Assembly: GCF_019492185.1 (NCBI RefSeq)
Contig: NZ_JAICCF010000004.1
Location: 1,150,192-1,214,191, forward strand
Length of the DNA: 64,000 nt
Direction of reading: 5' to 3'
From: Chitinophaga rhizophila
Lineage (GTDB): Bacteria; Bacteroidota; Bacteroidia; Chitinophagales; Chitinophagaceae
This document shows, piece by piece, positions 32,816-41,468 of the stretch (within the stretch, counting starts at the first letter, position 1; every line of letters starts with the position of its first letter). Made by a program: the position numbers and the translations under genes. The notes under the pieces are model-generated. The model saw only the letters and a list, made by a program, of their open reading frames with translations. It was not told where the DNA came from and searched no databases.

Positions 32816-34358
32816 ATTTATACAGCAACAGGCCGGCAAACTGCTGGAGCAAACGTTGCAGCATATCGGACTTACCTTTATTTCTTTACTCATAGCTGTA
32901 CTCATTGGCGTGCCCTTAGGCATTCTGATTACACGCAGGAAAAAACTGGCAGGCTTTGTTCTGGGCGTGGCAGGCATATTACAGACCATTCCCAGTATTG
33001 CATTGCTGGGGTTTATGATACCCCTGTTAGGCATCGGAGCTAAACCTGCTATCGTGGCACTATTTCTATATGCCCTCCTGCCCATTATCAGAAATACCTA
33101 TACTGGCATACTACAGGTTGATCCTACGGTCATAGATGCCGCTACAGGTATGGGCATGAATCAGCAGCAACTGTTATTCAAAGTACAGCTACCACTAGCC
33201 ATGCCGGTACTGCTCGCCGGCATCCGTACGGCAACAGTGATCAATGTGGGCGTTGCCACACTGGCAGCATATATTGCTGCCGGCGGACTGGGAGAGTTCA
33301 TCTTCGGAGGAATAGCGCTCAACAATACAAACATGATACTGGCAGGCGCCATTCCGGCAGCACTACTAGCTATCATCTTCGACGCGGCTGTTGCCAGACT
33401 GCAAAAGCTGAGGATACGCAGTGTCAAAAAGACATTGTACATTTTACCGTTTCTGTTGATCATATTATCGGCTTTTTACCTGCTACCCACTGCTTATGGT
33501 AGTAGCCTGGTTGCGGGATTTACACCCGAATTTATGGGACGCAAAGACGGCAACCTGGGATTGAAACAGGTATATGGCCTCAATATCCGTACGGTCGTGA
33601 TCAGCGATATGATCATGTACAAAGCGGCTTACGAGAAAAACCTGGATGTGATCAGTGGCAGCAGTACCGATGGCAGGGTAAAAGCATTTGACCTGCTGGT
33701 ATTGGAGGATGACAAACATATATTTCCCCCCTATTATGCAGCCCCTATTGTAAGACAGGCAACGCTGGACAAGTATCCGGAACTGGGTCCGGCACTAAAC
33801 AAACTATCTGGTATAATTAATGATAGTATAATGACTGAGCTGAACTACAGGGTGGACCATCTGAAACAAGATCCTGCTGTTGTAGCCAGTGAATTTTTGA
33901 AAGCTAAAGGATTATTACACACAGCAAAACAAGGTACTAAGGGAAAGGTTGTCATAGGGGCAAAGATATTTGGTGATGGCTATATCCTGGCCAATATGTA
34001 CAAACTACTGGTCAATGGTTACACAGAACTGGAAGCGGTTACCAAAACCGGCCTCGGAGGCACCAAGATATGTTTTGACGCCCTTACCAATGGCCAGATA
34101 GATCTTTATCCTGAATATACTGGGACAGGTTTACTGGTAATCCTGCAGACTGACAAATCTGTCGTAGATACCATCATCGCTGACAAGCAGAAAGTATATG
34201 ACTATGTATCTACACAATTCATGCAGCGATACCAGATCAGGTGGCTACCTCCTATCGGATTTAACAACACTTACGCATTAATGATGCGCAGAAAACAGGC
34301 TGCTGACCTGCATATCAAATCTATATCAGATCTAAAGGAATATTTACAGCATCAATAA
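32754..34358 (+). CDS. Fused ABC permease and substrate-binding protein, EgtU-like
   Basis: The 534-residue chain joins a BPD-type permease (about residues 30-225, six or so spans, with the EAA-like loop DAATGMGMNQQQLLFKVQLPLAMPVLL) to a periplasmic OpuAC-type binding domain (about 255-534, starting at MGRKDGNLGLKQVYGL and containing DALTNGQIDLYPEYTGTG). A second ATG at 32790 would remove 12 residues. The permease-binding fusion matches EgtU of Streptococcus and Helicobacter as well as OpuFB-type betaine importers. It ends 12 bases before egtB. Aromatic residues in the binding cleft would decide between betaine and ergothioneine and cannot be resolved by eye. The transporter call is strong; the substrate is inferred from the neighbours. 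Confidence 0.9.
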   Translation: MPLHNTSKLSAAMEDQPGFPEFIQQQAGKLLEQTLQHIGLTFISLLIAVLIGVPLGILITRRKKLAGFVLGVAGILQTIPSIALLGFMIPLLGIGAKPAIVALFLYALLPIIRNTYTGILQVDPTVIDAATGMGMNQQQLLFKVQLPLAMPVLLAGIRTATVINVGVATLAAYIAAGGLGEFIFGGIALNNTNMILAGAIPAALLAIIFDAAVARLQKLRIRSVKKTLYILPFLLIILSAFYLLPTAYGSSLVAGFTPEFMGRKDGNLGLKQVYGLNIRTVVISDMIMYKAAYEKNLDVISGSSTDGRVKAFDLLVLEDDKHIFPPYYAAPIVRQATLDKYPELGPALNKLSGIINDSIMTELNYRVDHLKQDPAVVASEFLKAKGLLHTAKQGTKGKVVIGAKIFGDGYILANMYKLLVNGYTELEAVTKTGLGGTKICFDALTNGQIDLYPEYTGTGLLVILQTDKSVVDTIIADKQKVYDYVSTQFMQRYQIRWLPPIGFNNTYALMMRRKQAADLHIKSISDLKEYLQHQ

Positions 34359-34370
34359 CCACGATGGTAT

Positions 34371-35522
34371 ATGCAATTGAAAAATGATTTTAACACGGTG
34401 CGGAAAAGGTCCATGCATATCTGCGCGCCGCTGAAAACCGAAGATTATGTGGTTCAGCCAGTGGTAGATGTGAGTCCGCCGAAATGGCATCTCGGACATA
34501 CTACCTGGTTTTTCGAGACATTTCTGCTGAAGCCGCACTTTGCTGGTTATAAGGAATTTGATCCGAACTACAATTTTGTGTTCAATAGCTACTACGAAAC
34601 GGTAGGCGCACGCGTTATCCGAACAGACAGAGGTAACCTGAGCCGTCCGGCTGTTGAAGATGTAATGCGCTACCGCGAATACGTAGACAAAGCCATGCAG
34701 GCATTCCTCGATACAGAGATATCAGCGGAACTGGCATCGCTGGTTGTACTGGGACTGAATCATGAAGAGCAACACCAGGAACTGCTATATACAGATATCA
34801 AGTATATTCTGGGCCATAACCCACTGATGCCGGCTTATTCTGAGACGCCGGTACATGCCTACACTATCGAAGAAACAGATACACCATTCCTGACAATGCA
34901 GGGCGGGCTGTATGACATCGGTTTTAAAGGAACCGGATTCTGTTTTGATAATGAGCTGGGCAGGCATACAGTATACCTTCAGGAATATCAGATTGCTACA
35001 GAACCGGTGACAAATGGGGAATACCTGGAATTTATGAATGCCGGCGGGTATACAGACTTCCGACACTGGCATGCTGAAGGCTGGGACTGGGTAAAAACAA
35101 ATGAAGTAAAGGCACCCCTGTACTGGCATCATGTTGATGGCAAATGGCAGCATTACACCTGGCAAGGGTTACAACCAGTCAATGAACAGGAGCCGGTATG
35201 CCATATCAGTTACTATGAAGCTACCGCTTATGCTGCCTGGAAAGGCCTGCGACTGCCAACAGAATTTGAATGGGAAGCAGCGTCGGCACAGTTTTCCTGG
35301 GGACAACGGTGGGAATGGACAGAGAGCGCATATCTTCCGTACCCTGGATTCGTAAAAGCACCTGGTGCAATCGGTGAATACAATGGTAAGTTCATGGTCA
35401 GTCAGATGGTATTACGTGGCGGATCTGAAGTAACACCGCCTAACCATAGCCGTCCTACATACCGTAATTTCTTTCATCCTTCATTGCGATGGCAGTTTAC
35501 CGGTATCAGACTGGCAAAGTAA
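34371..35522 (+). CDS. egtB: Ergothioneine biosynthesis sulfoxide synthase EgtB
   Basis: The 383-residue protein has the two-domain EgtB form. An N-terminal DinB-like four-helix part carries the iron ligands in WHLGHTTWFFET (about residue 40) and in NHEEQHQELLYTD (about 127), the HxxxHxE signature. A C-terminal formylglycine-generating-type domain (about 170-383) begins GLYDIGFKGTGFCFDNE and has the family CHISYYEATAYAAWKGLRLPTEFEWEAA and VLRGGS segments. It would join hercynine with cysteine (or gamma-glutamylcysteine) using O2 and Fe(II). It lies 12 bases after the transporter gene and 29 bases before egtD, so the four form a likely operon. No EgtA, EgtC or EgtE homologue is in view. Confidence 0.93.
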   Translation: MQLKNDFNTVRKRSMHICAPLKTEDYVVQPVVDVSPPKWHLGHTTWFFETFLLKPHFAGYKEFDPNYNFVFNSYYETVGARVIRTDRGNLSRPAVEDVMRYREYVDKAMQAFLDTEISAELASLVVLGLNHEEQHQELLYTDIKYILGHNPLMPAYSETPVHAYTIEETDTPFLTMQGGLYDIGFKGTGFCFDNELGRHTVYLQEYQIATEPVTNGEYLEFMNAGGYTDFRHWHAEGWDWVKTNEVKAPLYWHHVDGKWQHYTWQGLQPVNEQEPVCHISYYEATAYAAWKGLRLPTEFEWEAASAQFSWGQRWEWTESAYLPYPGFVKAPGAIGEYNGKFMVSQMVLRGGSEVTPPNHSRPTYRNFFHPSLRWQFTGIRLAK

Positions 35523-35551
35523 ATTAATCTCATTACTCTAATCATAACATT

Positions 35552-36544
35552 ATGGCCACCACCTCTGTAATGCATACGGTATTAGTTCCTGTAAAACAGG
35601 ACCAGCAGGAGATCTTTTTTCAGGATGTGATCCGCGGACTCAGTGCAAAAAACAAGTACCTGGACTCCAAATATTTCTATGATGCGGAGGGCGACCGCCT
35701 TTTCCAGGAGATCATGGGTTGCCATGAATATTACCCGACGAACTGCGAGATGGAAATCCTGCAGGAACAGTCGGCATTGATATGTGAGACCATCCTGGCC
35801 CATACCAACCGGTTTGACGTAGTGGAACTGGGCGCAGGAGATGCCACCAAATCCATTCACCTGCTCAGGGAATTGCTGAATACCGGAAAAGACTTCACTT
35901 ATTACCCCGTGGATATTTCAGGTAACGTCATCTCCCAGCTGGAACAGTCATTACCTGCCCAGCTGCCGGCACTGAAAGTACACGGTCTGCACGGGGAATA
36001 TTTTGATATGCTACAGAAAGCCAACGTGCTTTCTGCTAAAAATAAGGTGATACTCTGCATGGGAGGAAACATCGGTAACTTCACGCCACCAGAGGCCAGG
36101 AAGTTCTGCCGCCGCCTCAGAAGTTATCTGCAGCCAGGAGATCTGCTGATGATCGGGTTTGACCTGAAGAAACACCCGCAGATTATACTGGACGCCTATA
36201 ATGATGCCGCAGGTATTACCAGGAGCTTCAACCTGAACCTGTTACATCGTATTAACCGGGAGCTGGGTGCAAACTTTGACATAGCCAGGTTTGACCACTA
36301 TGCTACATATGACCCGGGAACAGGTGCTTGTAAAAGCTACCTGGTCAGCCTGGAAGAACAGGATGTGACTATCGGTAGTCAAACCTTTCATTTCGGCCTG
36401 CATGAGTCCATTTACATGGAGATATCCCAGAAGTACGACCTGGAATCAGCAGAACAACTGGGTACACAATCGGGCTTTGAGACCGTCGGCAACTTCTTCG
36501 ACAAGAAGAAATGGTTCGTTGATACCATGTGGTTGTCTATATAA
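35552..36544 (+). CDS. egtD: L-histidine N-alpha-methyltransferase EgtD
   Basis: The 330 residues form a Rossmann methyltransferase of the DUF2260/EgtD type. SAM-binding landmarks are VVELGAGDATKSIHLL (about residue 89), YYPVDISGNVI, and VILCMGGNIGNFTPPEA (about 165); the histidine-binding region contains GFDLKKHPQIILDAYND and NLNLLHRINRELGANFD, all characteristic of EgtD. It trimethylates histidine to hercynine. It is the last gene of the plus-strand thiol module and is followed at once by a strong terminator. Together with EgtB it gives a short ergothioneine pathway; the final C-S lyase may be supplied by another enzyme outside the window. Confidence 0.94.
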   Translation: MATTSVMHTVLVPVKQDQQEIFFQDVIRGLSAKNKYLDSKYFYDAEGDRLFQEIMGCHEYYPTNCEMEILQEQSALICETILAHTNRFDVVELGAGDATKSIHLLRELLNTGKDFTYYPVDISGNVISQLEQSLPAQLPALKVHGLHGEYFDMLQKANVLSAKNKVILCMGGNIGNFTPPEARKFCRRLRSYLQPGDLLMIGFDLKKHPQIILDAYNDAAGITRSFNLNLLHRINRELGANFDIARFDHYATYDPGTGACKSYLVSLEEQDVTIGSQTFHFGLHESIYMEISQKYDLESAEQLGTQSGFETVGNFFDKKKWFVDTMWLSI

Positions 36545-36555
36545 CAGCATATTGT

Positions 36556-36607
36556 GGCATCAGGAATGAAGAAATGAACAGTCATGTCTTTCATCATTCC
36601 TGATGCC
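36556..36607. terminator. Bidirectional terminator after egtD
   Basis: GGCATCAGGAATGA (36556-36569) and TCATTCCTGATGCC (36594-36607) form a perfect 14-base stem with a 24-base loop. It lies 11 bases past egtD and 6 bases past the end of the converging DinB gene. T runs are short, so it relies mostly on the stem. Confidence 0.8.
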
Positions 36608-36613
36608 TGATTG

Positions 36614-37108
36614 TTAGCTGCTTTTCCATGCCTTCAGCAGCCTTCTTATCACAATAATCTCCCCTGTGTGATAACTGGTATGATCTGCTATCAATAGTGC
36701 TTCCCTGAACAGATGCTGGCCATCGCCATGAGCAAATGGCGTATACAGATCGGCATCCGGCGCTTTCAGCAGCGCAATAAATTCCTGTAAATCACTTTTA
36801 ATCTGCGCCAGACTATTCTTCCAGGTAGCATCATCTGCAGGCGCTGTTTCCTTTGGCCAATACCCTTCCGGCCATTGTGGCGAAGTGTGCTTCGCATCGC
36901 GGGAGAACTCAAGTATGTCCCATTGCGTAATGCGGATATGCTCAACCAGTTGCCAGATGCTATATGGTACGCCCTCGGGTACTATGCCTCTCTTATCTGC
37001 GGGCAGGTCTTTTACCGCGTCATCAAATGTAGCATGTGCGTTCCCTTTGGTGAGCAGTTGCTCCAATGTCTTGATAACCTCTTTGTCATGAGTCCTGTCT
37101 GTAGCCAT
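36614..37108 (-). CDS. DinB-family protein
   Basis: From the ATG at 37108 the product has 164 residues. The four-helix DinB fold is visible: SIWQLVEHIRITQWDIL (first metal His near residue 55), a middle helix with QIKSDLQEFIALL and ALLIADHTSYHTGEIIVIRRLL near the end (the second and third His). DinB proteins bind a divalent metal and often act as thiol-dependent transferases or have no known substrate. It is divergent from a TetR gene with an exact dyad in the shared gap, so it is probably under that regulator. It converges on egtD, but I infer no functional link. Confidence 0.85.
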   Translation of the reverse strand: MATDRTHDKEVIKTLEQLLTKGNAHATFDDAVKDLPADKRGIVPEGVPYSIWQLVEHIRITQWDILEFSRDAKHTSPQWPEGYWPKETAPADDATWKNSLAQIKSDLQEFIALLKAPDADLYTPFAHGDGQHLFREALLIADHTSYHTGEIIVIRRLLKAWKSS

Positions 37109-37182
37109 ATCAAAAGATTTTAGGGTGATGGTAAATAGTGCCTTACGCACTAAAAAGATGCCAGTTGAAATAATTTGTTTAC

Positions 37183-37200
37183 TTACTTACAAGTAAGTAA
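37183..37200. promoter_or_regulatory. TetR-type operator dyad
   Basis: TTACTTAC (37183-37190), AA, GTAAGTAA (37193-37200) is a perfect 8-base dyad with a 2-base spacer, directly before the TetR start codon at 37212 and in the divergent gap to the DinB gene. It is placed to repress both promoters. The dyad is exact; binding is inferred from family habit. Confidence 0.75.
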
Positions 37201-37211
37201 CTTTGACTCCT

Positions 37212-37781
37212 ATGCAGGATACTAAAGAAAGGATAATAGGGCTGGCAGACCAGCTGATAAAAACAAAAGGATTTAACGCCTTTAGTTATAAGGATATCTC
37301 TGATCCGCTGGAGATAAAAAACGCTGCCATACACTATTATTTCCCTACTAAAACAGACCTGGGAGTTGCCGTCATTGATACTGAGATTGAACGGTTTAAA
37401 AGCCATACGGCTAAATGGAGCAACATGCCGGAAGACAAACAACTGAAGCAGTTATTTGAAACCTTCAGCAGAAAACACAAAGAAGGACTGGTATGCCTGA
37501 TGGGCACATTATCTCCTGACTATAAAACCTTCCCGGAACCACTACAGGAGAAAGTCGCAGCCATGTCTGCCGCCTTTGCTGAATGGACAGCCCAATGCCT
37601 TGAAAACGGGCGCAAGAAAGCAATATTCTTTTTTGATGGCGACCCTTATGACAGGGCGCTGTTGGTACTCAGCAACCTACTGGCCTCTCTGCTGATGAGC
37701 AGAGTGATGGGCGTCAGGACTTTCGGGAAGATCACCGGGCAATTATTTAAAGACCTAACTACAGCTCACAAACAGGAATAA
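37212..37781 (+). CDS. TetR/AcrR-family transcriptional regulator
   Basis: With the ATG at 37212 (MQDTKERIIGLADQLI) the protein has 189 residues; an upstream TTG is less likely. The N-terminal DNA-binding domain reads KTKGFNAFSYKDISDPLEIKNAAIHYYFPTKTDLGVAVI, the standard TetR helix-turn-helix ending in the YYFPTK signature. The C-terminal ligand domain (about 55-189) is not close to any subfamily I know by eye. A perfect dyad 12 bases upstream is a likely autoregulatory operator, also covering the divergent DinB gene. The ligand is unknown. Confidence 0.92.
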   Translation: MQDTKERIIGLADQLIKTKGFNAFSYKDISDPLEIKNAAIHYYFPTKTDLGVAVIDTEIERFKSHTAKWSNMPEDKQLKQLFETFSRKHKEGLVCLMGTLSPDYKTFPEPLQEKVAAMSAAFAEWTAQCLENGRKKAIFFFDGDPYDRALLVLSNLLASLLMSRVMGVRTFGKITGQLFKDLTTAHKQE

Positions 37782-37952
37782 TCACGCAGGGAGCCGGGGC
37801 GCTACGGCCAGGACCAGCAACTGTACCATATATGACCAGTACAGTGCCTGTCTACCGCACTGGCTCTTACCTGGTTGATACAATATACTTTTCATGCGGC
37901 TTACTGATTGCCAACAGGCAGTTGGAAGGCCCTTACTTTTAATTTTATATTT

Positions 37953-39209
37953 ATGACACATACACTTAAAAGAGTTGTCATCACAGGACTGGGCGCACTG
38001 ACGCCTATTGGTAATAACGTCAGTGATTTCTGGAATAACCTGGTTGCCGGTAAAAGCGGCGCAGCACGTATCACGAAGTTCAACCCTGAAGCATTCAGGA
38101 CACAATTCGCCTGCCAATTAAAAGAGTATGATCCGGCGAAATGGCTGGACCGGAACGATATACGAAAGACAGATCCCTTTACACAATATGCACTCGTTGC
38201 AGCACAACAGGCAGTAACTGACGCCAGACTGGATTTCTCTGCTATGGACCCGTTTGACAGCGGTGTGATCTGGGGATCAGGACAAGGCGGTATGCAGACG
38301 TTTGAGGAGCAGGTGAAAGAGTATACCACTGGCAATTATGTCCCGCGCTTTAACCCCTTCTTTGTACCGAAGCTCATTGCAAACATGGCTTCCGGCATGA
38401 TCTCAATCCGCTTTGGTCTGATGGGCATCAACTACACGACTGTATCTGCCTGTTCTACTTCCAATACAGCCATTATGGATGCACTTAATTACATCCGGTT
38501 AGGCAAGGCCAAGGTGATTATTACCGGTGGATCTGAAGCGCCAATTACGGAAGCTTCTGTAGGTGGCTTCTGTGCCATGAAGGCCATGTCTACCCGCAAT
38601 GATGACCCGGCAACAGCATCGAGGCCATTTGATATAGAAAGAGACGGTTTTGTGATGGGAGAAGGCGCTGCTGCCTTAGTACTGGAAGAGTATGAACACG
38701 CAGTGGCCAGAGGAGCGCACATTTATGCCGAAGTAGCCGGAGCGGCGATGACTGCCGACGCCTATCATATGACGGCTACACACCCTCAGGGTCTGGGGGC
38801 TTTACATGCCATGAAGATGGCATTAAAAGACGGCGGACTGGAACCCGCTGATGTAGATTACCTGAATGCACACGCCACCTCTACTCCTGTAGGAGATCTG
38901 AGTGAACTGGCGGCTATCAGAAGCCTGTTTGGCGAAACACCTGCTCACCTGCATATCAGCGCTACCAAATCAATGACCGGCCATTTGTTAGGGGCTGCCG
39001 GCGCGATAGAAGCCATTGCCGCTGTTTTGAGTATACAGCATGGTATCATCCCTCCTACTATCAATACTACACAGCCGGATCCGGCTATACCTGCCGGATT
39101 ACAGATCGTATTGAAAGATGCAATTGAGAAAAAAGTACGGGTGGCCATGAGCAATACCTTTGGCTTTGGAGGCCATAACGGCATTGTGGTATTCAAAGAA
39201 GCAAAATAG
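37953..39209 (+). CDS. fabF: Beta-ketoacyl-ACP synthase II
   Basis: From the ATG at 37953 (MTHTLKRVVITGLGALTPIGN) the enzyme has 418 residues, standard for FabF. Catalytic Cys lies in TVSACSTSNTAIMDA, the two His in NAHATSTPVGDLSE and in ATKSMTGHLLGAAGAIE, and the glycine-rich end NTFGFGGHNG is intact. It extends acyl-ACP in fatty-acid synthesis. An upstream frame extension of 15 codons lacks homology and is dropped. It stands apart from the usual acpP-fabF cluster and no ACP gene is adjacent, so it may be a second copy for a special lipid. It converges on the DUF3820 gene with a 15-base gap. Confidence 0.93.
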   Translation: MTHTLKRVVITGLGALTPIGNNVSDFWNNLVAGKSGAARITKFNPEAFRTQFACQLKEYDPAKWLDRNDIRKTDPFTQYALVAAQQAVTDARLDFSAMDPFDSGVIWGSGQGGMQTFEEQVKEYTTGNYVPRFNPFFVPKLIANMASGMISIRFGLMGINYTTVSACSTSNTAIMDALNYIRLGKAKVIITGGSEAPITEASVGGFCAMKAMSTRNDDPATASRPFDIERDGFVMGEGAAALVLEEYEHAVARGAHIYAEVAGAAMTADAYHMTATHPQGLGALHAMKMALKDGGLEPADVDYLNAHATSTPVGDLSELAAIRSLFGETPAHLHISATKSMTGHLLGAAGAIEAIAAVLSIQHGIIPPTINTTQPDPAIPAGLQIVLKDAIEKKVRVAMSNTFGFGGHNGIVVFKEAK

Positions 39210-39224
39210 TACGATAACTATTCA

Positions 39225-39452
39225 TTATTTCCCTTTAAGGGGAGTGAGCAGCCCCGTAAGGCCGTTCAATTTGATCTCATATACTGTTGCCAGCAGCATA
39301 CCCAGTTTACCGTCAGGAAACCCCTTCCGATGGAACCACTCCAGGTAAGATACAGGCAGGTCGCACAACAGCACATCCTTATACTTACCGAAAGGCATCT
39401 TCATTGTCACCAGCTGCTGAAATATTTCCCTGTCAGGTTGAGCAAATTCCAT
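39225..39452 (-). CDS. DUF3820 family small protein
   Basis: The 75 residues match the DUF3820 pattern: MPFGKYKDVLLCDLPVSYLEWFHRKGFPDGKLGMLLATVYEIKLNG, with the conserved F-G-K-Y/W-K and Y-L-x-W-F motifs. It is a small soluble protein found widely in Bacteroidota and Proteobacteria, sometimes labelled a quorum-sensing-regulated virulence factor, with no established mechanism. It converges with fabF and appears monocistronic. Confidence 0.85.
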   Translation of the reverse strand: MEFAQPDREIFQQLVTMKMPFGKYKDVLLCDLPVSYLEWFHRKGFPDGKLGMLLATVYEIKLNGLTGLLTPLKGK

Positions 39453-39861
39453 GAGTTATTGATTTAAAGTGGGTTCGATGCGCAAAGATAGGGGCAAAAG
39501 AACCGTGGCAATAAAAAAAAACAGACATTTTTTTTCATTCTGCAATCCGGAATATTATAACATACGTATGTACGAACATCAATTAGAATATTTATATATC
39601 TATTGAATCCAGGATATTCCTGGGGGGGACAATATATTTTAAAGGGACGATAATATGATGTGTTTGTAATTGGCTTGCCAGATGGCATAGCTGGTAAATA
39701 CTTTCACCTATACTTATATAACTTCTTTCGTTTTGTATTTCTTTTTGCAGGTTTGTAGACATTATTGATTAAACATCCCCCCAAAAGAGTGGTTATTTCA
39801 GACATCCGGTTACAGCCCTCAACGGCTGTAACCTTTTTATTTGAGGCAAGGAGAGCAGAAC
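39453..39861. other. Gap upstream of the PAS kinase with a terminator at its right end
   Basis: The 409 AT-rich bases begin with the promoter area of the DUF3820 gene on the left. The rest reads as non-coding on both strands. A strong plus-strand terminator lies 24 bases before the kinase start, so a short transcript or long leader probably arises here. A small RNA is possible but no sequence family is recognised. Confidence 0.5.
39808..39838 (+). terminator. Strong plus-strand terminator in front of the PAS kinase gene
   Basis: GGTTACAGCC (39808-39817) and GGCTGTAACC (39824-39833) form a perfect 10-base stem with a 6-base loop, followed by TTTTTATTT. The direction is plus. It ends just before the AGGAGAG ribosome-binding site of the kinase gene at 39862, so it would have to be read through for kinase expression unless a promoter lies after it. 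Confidence 0.85.
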
Positions 39862-41016
39862 ATGAACAGGCGCAGAGCATTACGTAAACGGCTGCATGAC
39901 GCAGAGCGACAGTTACATTTGGCGAGGTTGGAGCTAAAGCAGACCCGGGACAGCTATCAGAACATGGTAGAGGAGGTAAATGACTATGCCATTCTTATGA
40001 TAGCTATTGATGGTACTATTCTGAATTGGAACAAAGGCGTAGAAAAAATCAAAGGATATACTGCCGGAGAAGTGATAGGAAAAGACTTCCGCATATTTTA
40101 TACTGCGAAAGACCGGGCGGCAAAAGTACCAGAACAGCTCCTGGCAGCAGCAGTAGCTGATGGGCGGGTACAACATGAAGGATGGCGGCTACGGAAAGAT
40201 GGAACACTTTTCTGGAGCAATGTAACCATCACCGCGATGCACAACCGGGCCGGCGAAGTAACCGGTTTCCTGAAAATCACACATGATCTTACGGAAAGAC
40301 GTCTGGCTGAAGAAAATCGTCGTATATATACAGAGAAGCTGGAAATAAAGAACAGTGAACTCGAACAATTCACCTATATCGCGTCCCACGACTTACAGGA
40401 GCCTTTACGCTCAATCAGCAGCCTGGCGCAAATGATTGTAGAACAGTATGCAGGGAAGATAGATGAACATGCGGACGCCTACCTGCGTTTTATTACACAG
40501 TCAGTGAACCGAATGAGTCAGCTGATTAAAGGACTACTGGACTATTCCCGTCTTGGTAAAGCAGAACAGGATCCGCATGTTGACTGTAATGAAATTGTAG
40601 CGACCGTACTGGAGGATCTGCAATCTTCCATGCGCGAGAGCCAGGCAATTATTACGGTAGCGCATCTGCCAATACTAAGCGCCTATCCGATGGAACTAAA
40701 ACTATTATTCCAGAACCTGCTGAGCAATGCGATGAAGTTCCGGCATAAAGACCGGCAGCTATACATAGACGTGACAGCATGCCTGACTGATGAAGGATGG
40801 TTGTTTGAGATACGTGACAATGGCATCGGGATAGAGCCCCGTTTTGGTGACAAGATATTTGAGATATTCCAGCGACTACATAGTAAAGCAGCATACGAAG
40901 GTACCGGTATAGGACTCGCACACTGTAAGAAGATTGTAGCCATGCATAATGGCCGTATCTGGGTAGATTCCATACCCGGAAAAGGCAGCAGATTCAAGTT
41001 TATTATTTCCGCATAA
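39862..41016 (+). CDS. PAS sensor histidine kinase
   Basis: The ATG at 39862 follows an AGGAGAG ribosome-binding site and gives 384 residues; the frame's upstream TTG is not needed. An N-terminal coiled coil (RLHDAERQLHLARLELKQT) leads into one PAS domain (about 38-155, with ILNWNKGVEKIKGYTAGEVIGKD in two parts), then HisKA with YIASHDLQEPLRSIS and HATPase with NLLSNAMKF, DNGIGIE and GTGIGLAHC. It is soluble, of the bacteriophytochrome-like kinase group. The response regulator gene starts 17 bases later, so they are a cognate pair. Confidence 0.92.
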   Translation: MNRRRALRKRLHDAERQLHLARLELKQTRDSYQNMVEEVNDYAILMIAIDGTILNWNKGVEKIKGYTAGEVIGKDFRIFYTAKDRAAKVPEQLLAAAVADGRVQHEGWRLRKDGTLFWSNVTITAMHNRAGEVTGFLKITHDLTERRLAEENRRIYTEKLEIKNSELEQFTYIASHDLQEPLRSISSLAQMIVEQYAGKIDEHADAYLRFITQSVNRMSQLIKGLLDYSRLGKAEQDPHVDCNEIVATVLEDLQSSMRESQAIITVAHLPILSAYPMELKLLFQNLLSNAMKFRHKDRQLYIDVTACLTDEGWLFEIRDNGIGIEPRFGDKIFEIFQRLHSKAAYEGTGIGLAHCKKIVAMHNGRIWVDSIPGKGSRFKFIISA

Positions 41017-41032
41017 CCAACCACCAACCAGT

Positions 41033-41449
41033 ATGAAAAGAAAACTTAGCTCCATTCTGCTTATTGAGGATGACGAAGCGACTAACTTCATTAGTCAGAT
41101 GGTCATCAAACGGCTTGACTGTGCCGAACATGTACATGTATCATGGAATGGCGCTGACGCACTGGATTATCTGAAGAACTGTGTACAGCCTTCCTGCAGT
41201 CTGCAACCAGACCTGATATTGCTGGATATTAATATGCCCGGACTGAATGGATGGGAATTTCTCGACGAATACCAGAAACTGCAAGCAGCAGGAAAAGAGG
41301 ATACAGTAGTAGTAATGCTGACAACCTCTCTCAATCCGGAAGATAAAAACCGTGCTACCAGCAATCCAAGCGTAACTGCTTTTAAGAACAAACCACTCAC
41401 ACCATCTATTATGGAAGAAATTCTGTCACAATACTTTTCCCGGCAATAG
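41033..41449 (+). CDS. Single-domain response regulator
   Basis: The 138 residues form a receiver only: acidic pocket LLIEDDEATN near residue 9, phospho-acceptor Asp in LILLDINMPGLNGWEFL near 61, Thr in VVMLTTSLNPED and Lys in KNKPLT. There is no output domain, so it probably relays phosphate or acts by protein contact, as Rcp-type regulators of phytochrome-like kinases do. It is 17 bases downstream of its likely kinase. Confidence 0.93.
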   Translation: MKRKLSSILLIEDDEATNFISQMVIKRLDCAEHVHVSWNGADALDYLKNCVQPSCSLQPDLILLDINMPGLNGWEFLDEYQKLQAAGKEDTVVVMLTTSLNPEDKNRATSNPSVTAFKNKPLTPSIMEEILSQYFSRQ

Positions 41450-41468
41450 TCAGTGTCACAGGCAATTA

